Positions 46,288-54,738 of a DNA stretch of 64,000 nucleotides are shown here, in pieces. The notes beneath the pieces are model-generated. The model searched no databases, had not been told where the DNA came from, and saw only the letters and a list, made by a program, of their open reading frames with translations. The translations under genes were made by a program, and so were the position numbers. Position 1 is the stretch's first letter; every line of letters starts with the position of its first letter. The stretch comes from Limnohabitans sp. DM1 (GTDB taxonomy: Bacteria > Pseudomonadota > Gammaproteobacteria > Burkholderiales > Burkholderiaceae_C): contig NZ_CXOO01000027.1 in the NCBI RefSeq assembly GCF_001269385.1, positions 62,001 through 126,000 of the forward strand, read 5' to 3'.

Positions 46288-47517
46288 ATGGCAAAAGAAT
46301 ACAAAGATCTGGTCATCGGCTTGGACATTGGCACCTCCAAAGTCATGGCTGTGGTGGCCGAGGTCATGCCTGACGGGGAACTCAAAATTGCAGGTCTTGG
46401 CATTTCCCCTGGCAACGGGCTCAAGCGCGGAGCGGTGGTCAATATCGATGCCACGGTGCAAAGCATTCAGCAGGCCCTCAAAGAAGCCGAACTCATGGCC
46501 GACTGCAAGATCACCCGCGTGAACTGCGGCATCACGGGCAGCCACATCCGGGGCATCAACTCCAGTGGCATGGTGGCCATCAAAGACAAAGAAGTCACGC
46601 CCGCCGATGTGGCCCGCGTGATGGAAACTGCGCGTGCCATCAACATCTCGACCGACCAACGTTTGCTGTTGGTGGCGCCGCAAGAATTTGTCATCGACAG
46701 CCAGGAAGTCAAAGAGCCCATAGGCATGAGTGGCATGCGTCTGGAAGCCAAGGTGCACATCGTGACGGGTGCCCAAAGTGCTGCAGAAAACATCATCAAG
46801 TGCGTACGCCGCTGTGGCCTGGAGGTCGAGCAGTTGCTGCTTAACCCCCAGTCGTCAAGCCTGGCCGTGTTGTCCGAAGACGAGCGCGAATTGGGCGTGG
46901 TCTGTGTGGACATCGGCGCAGGCACCACCGATGTAGCGATCTTTGCTAACGGCTCGATCCGCCACACGGCGGTCATCCCGATTGCCGGGGACTTGATCAC
47001 CAGCGACATCGCCATGGCGCTGCGCACGCCCACCAAGGACGCAGAAGACATCAAGGTCGAGAGCGGTTATGCCAAACAACTGCTGGCCGATCCAGAGGCG
47101 CAGGTCGAAGTGCCCGGACTGGGTGACCGTGGCCCCCGCATGTTGAGCAAGCAGGCGCTGGCCGGGGTGATCGAGCCTCGCATCGAAGAAATTTTCTCGC
47201 TGGTGCACCAAGTCATCCGCGAGTCGGGCTATGAAGAAGTGCTGTCCTCGGGCATCGTGCTCACGGGCGGCAGCGCCGTCATGCCGGGCATGATTGAACT
47301 GGCCGAAGACATCTTCCTCAAGCCGGTGCGCCGGGGACTGCCTAAATACAGGGGCAGCTTGGCCGACATGGTCAGCCAACCCCGCGCAGCCACCGTGATG
47401 GGTTTGCTCGAAGAGGCCCGCATGGCGCGCTTGCGCGGCTACAAAGTCACCCAAAAGCAAAGTTCCGTGAACAACGCCTTTGGTCGTCTGCGTGATTTTT
47501 TTGTGGGGAACTTCTGA
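46288..47517 (+). CDS. ftsA: Cell division protein FtsA
   Basis: Actin-like ATPase that tethers FtsZ to the membrane. About 409 residues with KDLVIGLDIGTSKVMAVVAE (phosphate 1), the 1C domain around GITGSHIRGINSSGMVAI, CVDIGAGTTDVAIF (phosphate 2), VLTGGSAVMPG (adenosine motif), and a C-terminal amphipathic helix (NNAFGRLRDFFVGNF) for membrane binding. ATG at 46288 gives the usual N-terminus and has GGTGAG upstream; an ATG four codons earlier is possible. Confidence 0.96.
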   Translation: MAKEYKDLVIGLDIGTSKVMAVVAEVMPDGELKIAGLGISPGNGLKRGAVVNIDATVQSIQQALKEAELMADCKITRVNCGITGSHIRGINSSGMVAIKDKEVTPADVARVMETARAINISTDQRLLLVAPQEFVIDSQEVKEPIGMSGMRLEAKVHIVTGAQSAAENIIKCVRRCGLEVEQLLLNPQSSSLAVLSEDERELGVVCVDIGAGTTDVAIFANGSIRHTAVIPIAGDLITSDIAMALRTPTKDAEDIKVESGYAKQLLADPEAQVEVPGLGDRGPRMLSKQALAGVIEPRIEEIFSLVHQVIRESGYEEVLSSGIVLTGGSAVMPGMIELAEDIFLKPVRRGLPKYRGSLADMVSQPRAATVMGLLEEARMARLRGYKVTQKQSSVNNAFGRLRDFFVGNF

Positions 47518-47651
47518 TGAATCCAAAAAAACAAATTTTGACCAGAGGCAGCCCACCTACCTTCAGGCCCAGGCGTTGTTAGAGCGCCCTGAAAAACCCG
47601 CACAAATTCACAACATTAGACCCAGCAAATTTTCAAATTTAGGAGAGCACC

Positions 47652-48860
47652 ATGAGCATCGAAATGATTCAAACCGAAGAATTCAACCAAGGCACACAGA
47701 TCAAAGTGATCGGTGTCGGTGGCGGTGGCGGTAACGCTGTCGAACACATGATCGAGCGTCAGGTTCAAGGCGTGGAGTTCATCTGCGCCAACACCGATGC
47801 CCAAGCGCTGGCCCGCAGTGCGGCACACCGTTTCATCCAGCTCGGTCAAACCGGTCTGGGCGCAGGCAGCAAGCCAGACAAAGGTCGTGAAGCCGCTGAA
47901 AGCGCAGAAGCCGATATCCGTTCAGCCATTGAAGGCGCGCACATGTTGTTCATCACCGCCGGCATGGGCGGCGGCACGGGCACGGGTGCTGCGCCGGTGA
48001 TTGCGCGCATCGCCAAATCCATGGGCATCCTGACGGTGGGCGTGGTGACCAAGCCTTTCGACTTTGAAGGCAAGCGCCGCATGACCAATGCCGATGAAGG
48101 CATGGTGGAACTCGAAGCCAACGTGGACTCACTGATCGTGGTGCTCAATGAAAAGCTGATGGAGTTGCCCGGGGGTGACGACATGACGCAAGATGTGGCG
48201 TTTGCGCATGCCAACGACGTGCTCAAAAACGCCGTGGGCGGCATTGCCGAAATCATCAACGTGCCTGGCCATGTGAACGTCGACTTTGAAGACGTGCGCA
48301 CGGTCATGGGCGAGCCAGGCAAAGCCATGATGGGCACGGCAGTGGCCAGCGGTCCTGACCGCGCCCGCATTGCGGCAGAGCAAGCCGTGGCTTGCCCGCT
48401 GCTCGAAGGCGTCGATCTCAAAGGCGCCCGCGGCGTGCTGGTTCTGATCAGCGCTGCCAAAGGTTCCTTGAAGCTCTCCGAATCCAAGCGCGCCATGGAC
48501 ACCATTCGCTCCTGTGCATCCGAAGACGCTCATGTGATCTATGGCACAGCCCACGACGAAAATCTGGGTGACGAAATTCGTGTGACCGTTGTCGCCACGG
48601 GCTTGTCCAAGCAAGGCGCACGCCGCACAACCCCCATGCAAGTGATCCGCACCGGTACGGACAATGTGCCCTTCATGATGGGCGGCCATGATGCTGTGGC
48701 GCCTGGCGGGTATACAGCAGCTTCGGCTACCAGCGAGATGAACAAGCCCGCCATCTGGCGCAACAACCGCACCCACGCGGCTACCCGTGTGGACGGCATG
48801 TCCGCCGCTGGCATGGATGACATCGAGATCCCGGCCTTCTTGCGCAAGCAAGCTGACTGA
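47652..48860 (+). CDS. ftsZ: Cell division protein FtsZ
   Basis: Tubulin-like GTPase that forms the Z-ring. 402 residues with IKVIGVGGGGGNAVEHMIE, NTDAQAL, the GTP-binding signature GGGTGTGAAPVIARIAK, the NVDFEDVRTVM T7 loop, a variable linker and the conserved C-terminal peptide DIEIPAFLRKQ that binds FtsA and other partners. A good AGGAGA ribosome site precedes the ATG. The 134-bp gap after ftsA may hold an extra ftsZ promoter, and a strong terminator follows. Confidence 0.98.
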   Translation: MSIEMIQTEEFNQGTQIKVIGVGGGGGNAVEHMIERQVQGVEFICANTDAQALARSAAHRFIQLGQTGLGAGSKPDKGREAAESAEADIRSAIEGAHMLFITAGMGGGTGTGAAPVIARIAKSMGILTVGVVTKPFDFEGKRRMTNADEGMVELEANVDSLIVVLNEKLMELPGGDDMTQDVAFAHANDVLKNAVGGIAEIINVPGHVNVDFEDVRTVMGEPGKAMMGTAVASGPDRARIAAEQAVACPLLEGVDLKGARGVLVLISAAKGSLKLSESKRAMDTIRSCASEDAHVIYGTAHDENLGDEIRVTVVATGLSKQGARRTTPMQVIRTGTDNVPFMMGGHDAVAPGGYTAASATSEMNKPAIWRNNRTHAATRVDGMSAAGMDDIEIPAFLRKQAD

Positions 48861-48886
48861 TCGACTGAAACAGCCAACGGTGCTTT

Positions 48887-48923
48887 GGGGGTCAGACGGG
48901 CTTTGCCTGTCTGACCCCCTTTT
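48887..48923 (+). terminator. Strong Rho-independent terminator after ftsZ
   Basis: A 15-bp stem (48887-48901 pairing with 48905-48919; one G-T pair) with a TTT loop, then TTTT. It lies 26 bp past the ftsZ stop and 72 bp before lpxC. It probably ends the main dcw transcript and implies a separate promoter for lpxC. Confidence 0.85.
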
Positions 48924-48995
48924 CATGGTCACTGCTTACACGTTCCTCAAGACCTTGTCATGACAGCGCCAGGCCTTGGCAATTAAAATTCAAAA

Positions 48996-49919
48996 ATGCT
49001 TGCTCAACGCACCCTCAAAACCTTGACCCAGGCCGTCGGCGTGGGTTTGCACAGCGGCCAGCGGGTCGAGTTGACGCTGCGTCCTGCGCCACCGGACACG
49101 GGCATTGTGTTTCGCCGCATCGACTTGCCCGAGCCGGTGGACATTCCCGTAAATGCCGAGTCGGTGACCGACACCCGACTGGCTTCGACGATTTCTGTGG
49201 GGCAGGCCAAGGTCTACACCGTTGAGCATCTGATGTCCGCTTGCGCCGGCCTGGGCATAGACAACCTCTATGTGGACATCACCGCCGAAGAGGTGCCCAT
49301 CCTGGACGGCTCGGCCTCTTCATTTGTGTTTTTGTTGCAAAGCGCTGGCATCGCCGAACAAGCTGCCCCCAAGCGTTTCATCCGATTGCTCAAGACCGTG
49401 CAGGTCAGCGAAGGGCAGGGCGATAACATCAAATGGGCGCGGCTGGAGCCCTATCACGGCTACAAACTGAGCTTTGAAATCGACTTTCATCACCCCGCCG
49501 TGGACTCCACGGGGCAACAGGTGGTCTTTGACATGTCTGAAGGGGTGTATGCCCGCGACATCGCCCGTGCCCGCACTTTTGGCTTCACCAAAGATGTGGA
49601 AATGCTGCGCGCCAATGGCCTGGCCCTGGGGGGCGGCCTGGACAACGCCATCGTGATGGACGACTACAAAGTGCTCAACTCGGATGGCCTGCGTTACGAC
49701 GACGAATTCGTCAAACACAAAATCCTCGACGCCATGGGTGATCTGTACATCGTGGGCAAGCCCTTGCTGGCCGCCTACAGCGCCTTCCGTTCTGGCCACG
49801 CCATGAACAACCTGTTGCTGCGCGAGCTGTTGTCCCAGCCCGATGCCTACGAGATCGTGAGCTTTGACAAAGCCAGCCAGGCACCCAAGGGGTTTGCTGC
49901 TTTGCAGCCCGCTTGGTAA
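48996..49919 (+). CDS. lpxC: UDP-3-O-acyl-N-acetylglucosamine deacetylase
   Basis: Zinc deacetylase for the committed step of lipid A synthesis. 307 residues with [20 protein letters not shown] at the start, the zinc His in [30 protein letters not shown], and the second zinc block [20 protein letters not shown]. Length is normal. It follows ftsZ as in many proteobacteria but beyond a strong terminator. It competes with peptidoglycan synthesis for UDP-GlcNAc made by GlmS and GlmU elsewhere in this window. Confidence 0.98.
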   Translation: MLAQRTLKTLTQAVGVGLHSGQRVELTLRPAPPDTGIVFRRIDLPEPVDIPVNAESVTDTRLASTISVGQAKVYTVEHLMSACAGLGIDNLYVDITAEEVPILDGSASSFVFLLQSAGIAEQAAPKRFIRLLKTVQVSEGQGDNIKWARLEPYHGYKLSFEIDFHHPAVDSTGQQVVFDMSEGVYARDIARARTFGFTKDVEMLRANGLALGGGLDNAIVMDDYKVLNSDGLRYDDEFVKHKILDAMGDLYIVGKPLLAAYSAFRSGHAMNNLLLRELLSQPDAYEIVSFDKASQAPKGFAALQPAW

Positions 49920-49958
49920 GCGCCTGGGCGGCTTGGCGCCCTGTGTAGGCAACAGGAC

Positions 49959-50846
49959 TCAGTCCGCTTGTTTTTTGGCTGGCCACAACACAAAAGCAAT
50001 CGAGGCCGTCATCAAGCCCACTGCGGCCCAGTCTTGCCAATGCAACACCTCACCCAGCCACACAGCGCCGCTGAACACACCTAGCACCGGAATCAGCATC
50101 ACGCTCAGGGTTGAAGCCACAGGCGGCAAGCTGCGCGCCAGGGAAAACCAGGCGGCGTGTGCATAGCCAAACACCAACACCGCGTTGAAGCCAATCGCAA
50201 ACCAGTTGGAAGGCGTTGGGGCCACCCAGCGATCACTCTCCAGCACCACGGCCAGCACGCTCATGACCCCGGTGGTGAGCAAGGTCATCCAAAACGAAAT
50301 CGTCAATGTGGGAATCGGCATCTGCGAGCGGCGCAACATTTGCGTGCCCAGTGCCCAAGTGCTGGCTGCCCCCAAGGCCAGCAAGACGCCTGTGGGTCGA
50401 CCGCTCAGGTTGGACAACTCGTGCCACAGCAACAGCACCACGCCCACACTGGCCGCAGCCACACCGGCCCAAGCGCGTTTGGCCAACTGGTCGCCAAACA
50501 CCCACGCCCCCAGCAAGGCCGAAAACATGGGCATGGTGTAGCCCAAAATCGCCGCTCGCCCGCTGGACAACGATTGCACAGCGATGATCATCAGCGCGTG
50601 CCAAATGAACATGTTAAACACCGCCAACACCAGCAACTCGCGCCAATGCGCACGGGGAATGCGAAACGGCACCTTCATGGCCAGCAAAGCCAGCCCCAAT
50701 ACCGGCGTGCCCAGCCACAGGCACATGGCCCGAAAGGTCAAAGGCGGAAAGCCCGTGACGCCCATTTTCATGACCGGCCAGTTGATGCCCCAGACCAGAG
50801 TGAGCAAAACCAGCAGGGTCCATTGGCGAGGAGAAAGTTTGTGCAT
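49959..50846 (-). CDS. EamA/DMT superfamily transporter
   Basis: 295-residue inner-membrane protein with ten predicted helices in two EamA repeats (about 10-140 and 150-285). The first starts LLVLLTLVWGINWPVMKMGV; the second ends VFSGAVWLGEVLHWQDWAAVGLMTASIAFVLW. Likely a drug/metabolite or amino-acid exporter; the substrate is unknown. ATG at 50846 is chosen; a longer open frame over the pyrF gene on the other strand is not credible. It is divergent from pyrF with only 33 bp between start codons. Confidence 0.9.
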   Translation of the reverse strand: MHKLSPRQWTLLVLLTLVWGINWPVMKMGVTGFPPLTFRAMCLWLGTPVLGLALLAMKVPFRIPRAHWRELLVLAVFNMFIWHALMIIAVQSLSSGRAAILGYTMPMFSALLGAWVFGDQLAKRAWAGVAAASVGVVLLLWHELSNLSGRPTGVLLALGAASTWALGTQMLRRSQMPIPTLTISFWMTLLTTGVMSVLAVVLESDRWVAPTPSNWFAIGFNAVLVFGYAHAAWFSLARSLPPVASTLSVMLIPVLGVFSGAVWLGEVLHWQDWAAVGLMTASIAFVLWPAKKQAD

Positions 50847-50879
50847 GGGGAGTATCTTATCGGGCCGTAAAATCCCCCC

Positions 50880-51722
50880 ATGACCTTTCTCGACATGCTG
50901 CGCGCCGCCGAGCGCCAAAACGGCTCCATGCTTTGCGTGGGCCTGGACCCCGAACCCACCAAGTTCCCCGCCGCCTACAAGGGCGACGCCAACAAAATCT
51001 ACGACTTTTGCGCCCGCATCGTCGACGCCACGGCCGACCTGGTCAGCAGCTTCAAACCCCAAATTGCCTACTTTGCCGCGCACCGCGCCGAAGGACAGCT
51101 CGAACGCCTGATGGAACACATGCGCCGCGTGGCCCCGCATGTGCCCATCATTTTGGACGCCAAGCGCGGCGACATCGGCAGCACCGCCGAGCAATACGCC
51201 AAAGAAGCCTTTGAGCGCTACGGCGCCGACGCCGTGACCCTGTCACCCTTCATGGGCTGGGACTCGGTGGCCCCTTACCTCAAGTACGAAGGCAAGGGCG
51301 CATTTTTGCTGTGCCGCACCTCCAACCCCGGCGGTGACGACCTGCAAAACCAGCGCCTGGCCACTGTTGAAGGCCAGCCCCGCCTTTACGAACATGTGGC
51401 ACGTTTGGCCCAAGGCCCCTGGAACCTGAACGGCCAACTGGGCCTGGTGGTGGGTGCCACTTACCCGGCCGAGATCGAGCGCGTGCGCGAACTCGCCCCC
51501 ACCGTGCCCCTCTTGATCCCTGGCGTGGGCGCACAAGGCGGCGACGCGGTGGCCACCGTCAAGGCGGGCTGGCGTGCGAATGCCGACGGCTCCAGTGCAG
51601 GCCCCATCATCGTCAACTCATCCCGTGCGGTGCTCTACGCATCGAGCGGCGACGACTTCGAGCAAGCTGCGCGCCAAGTGGCGCAGCAAACGCGGGACAC
51701 TCTGGAAGCGGCCAAGGCATAA
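50880..51722 (+). CDS. pyrF: Orotidine 5'-phosphate decarboxylase (type 2)
   Basis: Last step of UMP synthesis. 280 residues, the longer type-2 form seen in betaproteobacteria and mycobacteria: [13 protein letters not shown], the catalytic [17 protein letters not shown] with Lys and Asp, [16 protein letters not shown], and [11 protein letters not shown]...[11 protein letters not shown]. The start lies 33 bp from the divergent EamA transporter. The end is 54 bp before the HepT-like gene. Confidence 0.96.
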   Translation: MTFLDMLRAAERQNGSMLCVGLDPEPTKFPAAYKGDANKIYDFCARIVDATADLVSSFKPQIAYFAAHRAEGQLERLMEHMRRVAPHVPIILDAKRGDIGSTAEQYAKEAFERYGADAVTLSPFMGWDSVAPYLKYEGKGAFLLCRTSNPGGDDLQNQRLATVEGQPRLYEHVARLAQGPWNLNGQLGLVVGATYPAEIERVRELAPTVPLLIPGVGAQGGDAVATVKAGWRANADGSSAGPIIVNSSRAVLYASSGDDFEQAARQVAQQTRDTLEAAKA

Positions 51723-51776
51723 AGGCTTGAAAAGACGGTGATCGTCTCAAGCAGCGAAGACATACAAGGAGCGAAC

Positions 51777-52211
51777 ATGACTTTGAATGTGACGCATCTG
51801 GAGCGCACCGCTGCCACCTTGGAGCAAGCCTTGTTGGCGATTGATCGGCATCCTGAATCGTCAGACAGCGTGCTGTTTGACCTGTACCGCAATGCCGCGA
51901 TCAAGAGTTTTGAGTTGTCGCTTGAAGCAGCGGGCAAGTTGTTGCGCAAAGCACTCAAGGCGTTCGAGGCTTCGCCTCGCAGTGTGGACGCGCTGGTGTT
52001 CAACGATGTCTTGCGCCATGCAGGCAAGCACGGCGTTTTGAGCAGCGCCGAGGTGGAGCGCTGGCTGGCCTACCGGGCCAACCGCAACAGCACTGCGCAC
52101 GACTATGGCGCAGGATTTGCCAACGACACCCTTCAACTTTTGCCTGCTTATCTGCAAGACGTGCGCAATTTGGCGGCCGCACTGCAAAAAGTTTTTGATG
52201 CCAGCGCTTGA
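51777..52211 (+). CDS. HepT-like HEPN-domain toxin (HI0074 nucleotidyltransferase substrate-binding family)
   Basis: 144-residue all-helical protein of the HEPN class. It contains YRANRNSTAHDY, which fits the HepT RNase motif RX4-6HXY (Arg, four residues, His-Asp-Tyr). In characterised HepT/MntA pairs the toxin cleaves RNA and the antitoxin AMPylates the Tyr of this motif. The ATG at 51777 has a perfect AAGGAG site; upstream in-frame codons are rejected. The next gene, a nucleotidyltransferase, overlaps by 14 nt. The HI0074 family is the alternative name for the same fold pair. Confidence 0.82.
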   Translation: MTLNVTHLERTAATLEQALLAIDRHPESSDSVLFDLYRNAAIKSFELSLEAAGKLLRKALKAFEASPRSVDALVFNDVLRHAGKHGVLSSAEVERWLAYRANRNSTAHDYGAGFANDTLQLLPAYLQDVRNLAAALQKVFDASA

Positions 52212-52506
52212 CCTGCCCGAGCGCCACCTGCACACGCTGCTGGCGCTGCTGAAAACCCACACCCCGCAAGCGCAAGTGTGGGCCTATGGCAGCCGCGTCA
52301 ACGGCAAAGCCCACGAAGGCAGTGACCTGGATCTGGTGCTGCGCAACCCCTCCAATTTGAGCCAAGACGTACCCGGCTGGATAGAGTTGAAACAAGCGCT
52401 GCAAGACAGCAACTTGCCCATGCTGGTGGACGTTCACCAGTGGTCCCGCTTGCCACAGGCGTTTCACGCCAACATTGAAGATGGATATGTGTGTTTGCAG
52501 GCTTGA
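52198..52506 (+). CDS. MntA-like minimal nucleotidyltransferase antitoxin
   Basis: 102-residue minimal nucleotidyltransferase. The active site AYGSRVNGKAHEGSDLDLVL fits the MNT signature GSX10DXD exactly. In type VII systems this protein transfers AMP to the HepT partner and blocks it. The start ATG at 52198 lies inside the last codons of the HepT-like gene (14-nt overlap), so translation is coupled. The order toxin then antitoxin is that of Shewanella HepT/MntA. A terminator lies about 120 bp downstream. Confidence 0.85.
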   Translation: MPALDLPERHLHTLLALLKTHTPQAQVWAYGSRVNGKAHEGSDLDLVLRNPSNLSQDVPGWIELKQALQDSNLPMLVDVHQWSRLPQAFHANIEDGYVCLQA

Positions 52507-52629
52507 GCAACAAGTCTTTGCGCATGGTTCGAGTGGGCATGATTGATCCGGTCCCAAGCTGTTTGCATTGCCACCCCTTTGTAGAGTCGGGTAGTGTCAG
52601 GATTTCAATGTGTGAGGCCACACCAAAGA

Positions 52630-52651
52630 AAAAGGGCCCGAAGGCCCTTTT
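52630..52651 (+). terminator. Terminator after the HepT/MntA-like pair, start of a hairpin-rich stretch
   Basis: A perfect 9-bp stem AAAAGGGCC/GGCCCTTTT with a CGAA loop, followed by CTT, and with A-rich flank on the other side, so it could act in both directions. A second perfect hairpin GATTCTTG/CAAGAATC (52655-52674) follows at once, and further short ones reach 52846. No gene was found between 52507 and the leader peptide at 52889. Confidence 0.7.
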
Positions 52652-52888
52652 CTTGATTCTTGTTGCCAAGAATCTTGCGAGTTTCCGTTACCTCTGCTGG
52701 TGTGCAGACCTGTCTTGCGACAGGCGGCTGGTTCGTTTGATCACTCGCTTTCGAACCGTCTTTGTTCACTATTAGCAAATAGTTGCTGGGCCATGGGAAG
52801 CGTTTCACCCCCATCCGAACCTTTGCCCAAGCCTTTCATCGGGCAAGACCTGACAAGAGCCGTCATCAACCTGTGATACATTGAGCCC

Positions 52889-52963
52889 ATGTCTTCGCGC
52901 ATCGCTTTTTACTTTTTTTACTTTTGGTTCTCAGTCCCCGGCGGACGAGAGGCGAGCGCATAA
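52889..52963 (+). CDS. Aromatic-rich leader peptide of the DAHP synthase gene
   Basis: A 24-codon open frame, ATG 52889 to TAA 52963. Codons 7-14 read Phe-Tyr-Phe-Phe-Tyr-Phe-Trp-Phe, eight aromatic residues in a row. The rest is ordinary (MSSRIA before; SVPGGREASA after). It has only a weak ribosome site (TTGAG). It lies 87 bp upstream of the DAHP synthase gene and just before a terminator with a competing antiterminator arm. This is the standard design of translation-sensed attenuation, like pheL or trpL, but with all three aromatic amino acids as control codons. The peptide itself is unlikely to have a function. Confidence 0.85.
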   Translation: MSSRIAFYFFYFWFSVPGGREASA

Positions 52964-53019
52964 GCACCCGAATTTCTCGATGCATACCGCCGGAGCCCCA
53001 AAGCCCGGCGGTTTTTTTT
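52938..53019 (+). promoter_or_regulatory. Transcription attenuator (antiterminator and terminator arms) before the DAHP synthase gene
   Basis: CCGGCGG occurs at 52938-52944 inside the leader peptide gene and again at 53005-53011; both are complementary to CCGCCGG at 52987-52993. The second pairing makes a GC-rich terminator stem followed by eight T (53012-53019). The first pairing makes an antiterminator that excludes it. A ribosome stalled early in the aromatic codons would leave 52938-52944 free and favour read-through; one finishing the leader would cover it and favour termination. The pairing is visible in the sequence; the mechanism is inference. Confidence 0.8.
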
Positions 53020-53050
53020 CACCTGTTTTTTCCAATCTGAGGAGTCCAAG

Positions 53051-54172
53051 ATGAATGCCAAAACCACCGCACCAGAGAGCTGGTATCCCCATGCCGCAGA
53101 CCGCACCGGCCAGACCGACGACGAACGCATCAAGGACATCACCGTGCTCCCACCTCCAGAACATTTGATCCGCTTTTTCCCGATTGCCGGTACGGCCACA
53201 GAAACCCTGATCGCCCAAACCCGTCAATCCATTCAGAACATCGTGCACGGCCAAGACGACCGCTTGCTGGTCATCATTGGCCCGTGCTCGATCCATGACC
53301 CGGCAGCGGCCCTGGACTATGCCCGCCGTCTGAGGCCTTTGCGTGAAAAATACGCCGACACACTCGAGATCGTGATGCGCGTGTACTTTGAAAAGCCCCG
53401 CACCACCGTGGGCTGGAAGGGCCTGATCAACGACCCCTACCTGGACGAGAGCTACCGCATCGACGAAGGCTTGCGCATTGCCCGCCAGCTGCTGATCGAA
53501 ATCAACCGCCAGGGCTTGCCCGCAGGCAGCGAGTTCCTGGACGTGATCTCGCCCCAGTACATTGGTGACCTGATCAGCTGGGGCGCCATTGGTGCCCGCA
53601 CCACCGAAAGCCAAGTGCACCGCGAGCTGGCTTCGGGCCTGTCGGCGCCCATCGGCTTCAAGAACGGCACGGATGGCAACATCAAGATCGCGACCGATGC
53701 TATCCAGGCTGCAGCCCGTGGCCACCACTTTTTGTCGGTGCACAAAAACGGCCAGGTCGCCATCGTGCAGACCCAGGGCAACAAGGATTGCCATGTGATC
53801 TTGCGCGGCGGCAAAGCCCCCAATTACGACGCCGACAGCGTTGCCGCCGCCTGTAAGGAACTTGAAGCCGCCAAGCTGCCTGCCACCTTGATGGTGGATT
53901 GCAGCCACGCCAACAGCAGCAAAAAGCACGAGCGTCAGATCGACGTGGCCAAGGACATCGCCGCGCAGATCAGCGGCGGTTCACGCCAGGTGTTCGGTGT
54001 CATGGTCGAAAGCCACCTGGTGGACGGTGCCCAGAAGTTCACGCCTGGTCAGCATGATGTGGCGAAATTGACCTACGGTCAGAGCATCACCGACGCCTGC
54101 ATTGGCTGGGACGACAGCGAAGGCCTGCTGCAGGTGCTGTCGGATGCGGTGAAGGCACGCCGCGCAGGCTGA
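53051..54172 (+). CDS. aroG: 3-deoxy-7-phosphoheptulonate synthase (class I DAHP synthase)
   Basis: First enzyme of the shikimate pathway: condenses phosphoenolpyruvate and erythrose-4-phosphate. 373 residues of the AroF/G/H type, with IIGPCSIHDPAAAL, MRVYFEKPRTTVGWKGLINDP, SQVHRELASGLSAPIGFKNGTDG, HVILRGGKAPNYD, VDCSHANSSK and VFGVMVESHLVDG. Which aromatic amino acid inhibits the enzyme cannot be judged here. An aromatic leader peptide and attenuator precede the gene, which suggests control by charged tRNA levels. Symbol aroG is used for the family; aroF or aroH would be equally justified. Confidence 0.95.
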   Translation: MNAKTTAPESWYPHAADRTGQTDDERIKDITVLPPPEHLIRFFPIAGTATETLIAQTRQSIQNIVHGQDDRLLVIIGPCSIHDPAAALDYARRLRPLREKYADTLEIVMRVYFEKPRTTVGWKGLINDPYLDESYRIDEGLRIARQLLIEINRQGLPAGSEFLDVISPQYIGDLISWGAIGARTTESQVHRELASGLSAPIGFKNGTDGNIKIATDAIQAAARGHHFLSVHKNGQVAIVQTQGNKDCHVILRGGKAPNYDADSVAAACKELEAAKLPATLMVDCSHANSSKKHERQIDVAKDIAAQISGGSRQVFGVMVESHLVDGAQKFTPGQHDVAKLTYGQSITDACIGWDDSEGLLQVLSDAVKARRAG

Positions 54173-54180
54173 ACAAACAC

Positions 54181-54208
54181 GGCGGACTCTGCGCGTGCCG
54201 AACTACGG
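54181..54208. repeat. Short dispersed palindromic repeat (family B, copy 1)
   Basis: 28 nt directly after the DAHP synthase gene that match the sequence at 58293-58320 at 25 of 28 positions (core GGACTCTGCG-GTGCCGA). The unit can fold as a small hairpin. Similar GTAGGTCGG-type text follows at about 54221-54230. The rest of the 107-bp gap has no gene or clear terminator. Confidence 0.5.
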
Positions 54209-54279
54209 CGAAAGGTTTGTTGTAGGTCGGTGGCTTCAGCCCCAACAAATGCTGGTTGATCCGACGTCGTTCAAGATAC

Positions 54280-54738
54280 TCAAGTCGCCCCAGCGGCCAG
54301 AAAGCAGCTGAGCGACGCCACGGTGGTCAGTTGCAAGCGCATGGGCAGCCAGGGGGCCAGGCCTGCTGCGGGCCAGGTGCGGCGGTCCATCACGTAGCAG
54401 CCTATCAAGACAAAACCCAGCAAGGGCAGGCCTGCAAAGGCAGGCATCATCACGCCCACCCAGGCCAGCAGCGTGGGGACCACGCCCCAGGTGAAATGGA
54501 TGGGCGGGGCCTGCGGCGTGATCAGCGCATTGCGAAAGCCCACGCCCCAGTGGATGCCGCCCAGAAAAGACACGATGACCGCGCCATAGCCTTGCATGGA
54601 CAGCGCCACATAGGGGTGCAGCTCAGGCCCGACCAGCCACAGGCACAGGGCCAGAAAAACAAAGGGAATCAGTCCGGCATAGCCCAGACGCCGGATCAGG
54701 CGCCAGGTGCTGTCTTCAGGGTGCTTGATGGGGCTCAT
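54280..54738 (-). CDS. DUF3429 domain membrane protein
   Basis: 152 residues with four to five hydrophobic segments and the DUF3429 pattern RRLGYAGLIPFVFLAL, YGAVIVSFLGGIHWGVG and LLGFVLIGCYVMDRR. Function is unknown for the family. ATG at 54738 is chosen because it overlaps the dsbC stop as ATGA; the frame upstream overlaps dsbC in a shadow. It is probably cotranscribed with dsbC. Confidence 0.82.
   Translation of the reverse strand: MSPIKHPEDSTWRLIRRLGYAGLIPFVFLALCLWLVGPELHPYVALSMQGYGAVIVSFLGGIHWGVGFRNALITPQAPPIHFTWGVVPTLLAWVGVMMPAFAGLPLLGFVLIGCYVMDRRTWPAAGLAPWLPMRLQLTTVASLSCFLAAGAT

Noticed and set aside
49918..49945. GCGCC/GGCGC inverted repeat after lpxC as a terminator
   Set aside because: Short stem, large loop and no T-tract.
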